NCBI GenBank assembly: GCA_910595855.1
Contig: CAJVCJ010000006.1
Span: 1-62,057, forward strand
Origin: Candidatus Thioglobus vulcanius
GTDB taxonomy: Bacteria > Pseudomonadota > Gammaproteobacteria > PS1 > Pseudothioglobaceae
Reading direction: 5' to 3'
Length of the DNA stretch: 62,057 bases
In this document: one piece after another, positions 61,492 through 62,057 of the stretch
Layout: every line of letters starts with the position of its first letter
Numbering within the stretch: position 1 is the stretch's first letter
Position numbers and translations under genes: made by a program
Notes under the pieces: generated by a model
Database searches by the model: none
Seen by the model: the letters and a program-made list of their open reading frames with translations, nothing else
What the model was told of the DNA's origin: nothing

Positions 61492-62057
61492 TTAATCTTT
61501 TTTCCAATAATTGGTTTCAATACCTTCTCCAAGATCAGCCTCAACTAATCTTGATCTAAGTTTGAGTAGTTTTTCTAATAGTGCAGGCTCTGCTTTTTCA
61601 TAGCCATCTACATCAGGCACTCGTTTAACAACAACACCCAATAATTCTGTAATCGCATTACCAATTGAATTTTGTGAAATGGTCACAATTAACTTACCTT
61701 GGTCGTTGCGATAAATCAACTGCTTAAAAGCTGGTTGCCAGCGGATTGACGATGCAAATTTAGGATCATCAATACAATGGTCTCGAACTTTTTTTGCTGC
61801 TGATAAAAAACAAGTGTTAAATAATAGCGTGTTTTCAATTAAATCAGGAAAATACGCTTCTTTAGGTACTGATGAATTTCTACATGACACTTGAGAAAAG
61901 AAAGTCCTGTAAAAATCAAGAAACCCTTTCAAAACTAAATCATACTCATCCCAAAATTTAACATTTTTTAAGCTTTCGATACCACCTGTCACTTCCCAAC
62001 TTGGTAGTCCTTGTGGATAGCCAGTTAATGACAGACTTGAAGCTTCACCAGCAATAG
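61492..62057 (-). CDS. Unrecognised protein, 3' part only (runs off the window)
   Basis: The frame stays open to the end of the window, so the start lies outside; the GTG at 61992 is internal. The visible ~188 residues include LTGYPQGLPSWEVTGGIE, an aromatic FWDEYDLVLKGFLDFYRTFF helix, four cysteines, and a charged C-terminus KLLKLRSRLVEADLGEG. No signal or membrane segment is seen in this part. I do not recognise the family. Confidence 0.75.
   Translation of the reverse strand, partial: IAGEASSLSLTGYPQGLPSWEVTGGIESLKNVKFWDEYDLVLKGFLDFYRTFFSQVSCRNSSVPKEAYFPDLIENTLLFNTCFLSAAKKVRDHCIDDPKFASSIRWQPAFKQLIYRNDQGKLIVTISQNSIGNAITELLGVVVKRVPDVDGYEKAEPALLEKLLKLRSRLVEADLGEGIETNYWKKD

Overview
The window looks like a chromosomal segment of a chemolithoautotrophic, sulfur-oxidising gammaproteobacterium of the SUP05 / Candidatus Thioglobus / bathymodiolin-vesicomyid thiotrophic symbiont type. 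The reasons are the AT-rich sequence, short intergenic regions, a gammaproteobacterial gene complement (mltB, dolP, yraN, rsmI, lptCA, rluC, ubiA), a dissimilatory sulfite-to-sulfate oxidation module (sat, aprM-aprB-aprA), a proton-pumping pyrophosphatase, a YeeE/TsuA-type sulfur transporter, and a Calvin/glycolysis gene run (tkt-gap-DUF302-pgk-pyk-fba). The assignment rests on gene content, not on a database search.

Layout. 1-1585: tRNA-Phe, then an accessory-looking patch with a 58-aa membrane protein, an 82-aa exported protein, a 134-aa exported protein and a set of hairpins with C-rich loops placed at predicted transcription starts. 1586-4708 (minus): mltB-ruvX-pyrB-ygfB, all with 4-base overlaps. 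4721-7289: apbE-rarA-crcB, convergent with gshB. 8377-14633: a small membrane protein, initiator tRNA, then rimP-nusA-infB-rbfA-truB. 14649-20126: an unknown gene, purD-rnhB, dolP and yraN on the minus strand, rsmI, a [2Fe-2S] thioredoxin-like protein, coaE and tRNA-Met. 20324-29697: a CPA2 antiporter and the central-carbon cluster. 29714-35476: mnmG-rsmG-(AsmA-like)-tatD-rluC-ubiA. 35561-35911: an isolated 72-aa membrane protein with its own promoter and terminator. 35927-39580: dapD, ccoG-fixH behind an FNR-like box, znuC. 39685-49609: polA, argS, an AddA-like helicase-nuclease, ygiQ. 49733-51783: thiE, an enlarged lptC, lptA. 51910-59265: sat, aprMBA, three small genes including a SlyD-like isomerase, and a YeeE/YedE transporter. 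59330-62057 (minus): hppA and the 3' part of an unrecognised gene.

How the genes fit together. AprBA, probably anchored by AprM, oxidises sulfite to adenosine phosphosulfate. Sat then releases sulfate and makes ATP while consuming pyrophosphate. HppA couples pyrophosphate to the proton gradient. The tkt-gap-pgk-fba genes can serve CO2 fixation and gluconeogenesis. CcoG and FixH support cbb3 oxidase assembly for low-oxygen respiration.

The least ordinary signals are: (i) an LptC with three tandem 61-residue OstA-like repeats; (ii) hairpins that begin at the predicted +1 of several promoters, including related C-rich elements in the first 1.4 kb; (iii) TATAAT boxes 6-7 bases before start codons without Shine-Dalgarno sequences (mltB, gshB, ygiQ), suggesting leaderless mRNAs; (iv) divergent gene pairs whose start codons touch or overlap; (v) a 20-bp perfect palindrome before gap; (vi) a compact unknown trio between aprA and the sulfur transporter. 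No CRISPR array, insertion sequence, prophage or recognisable defence system was seen.
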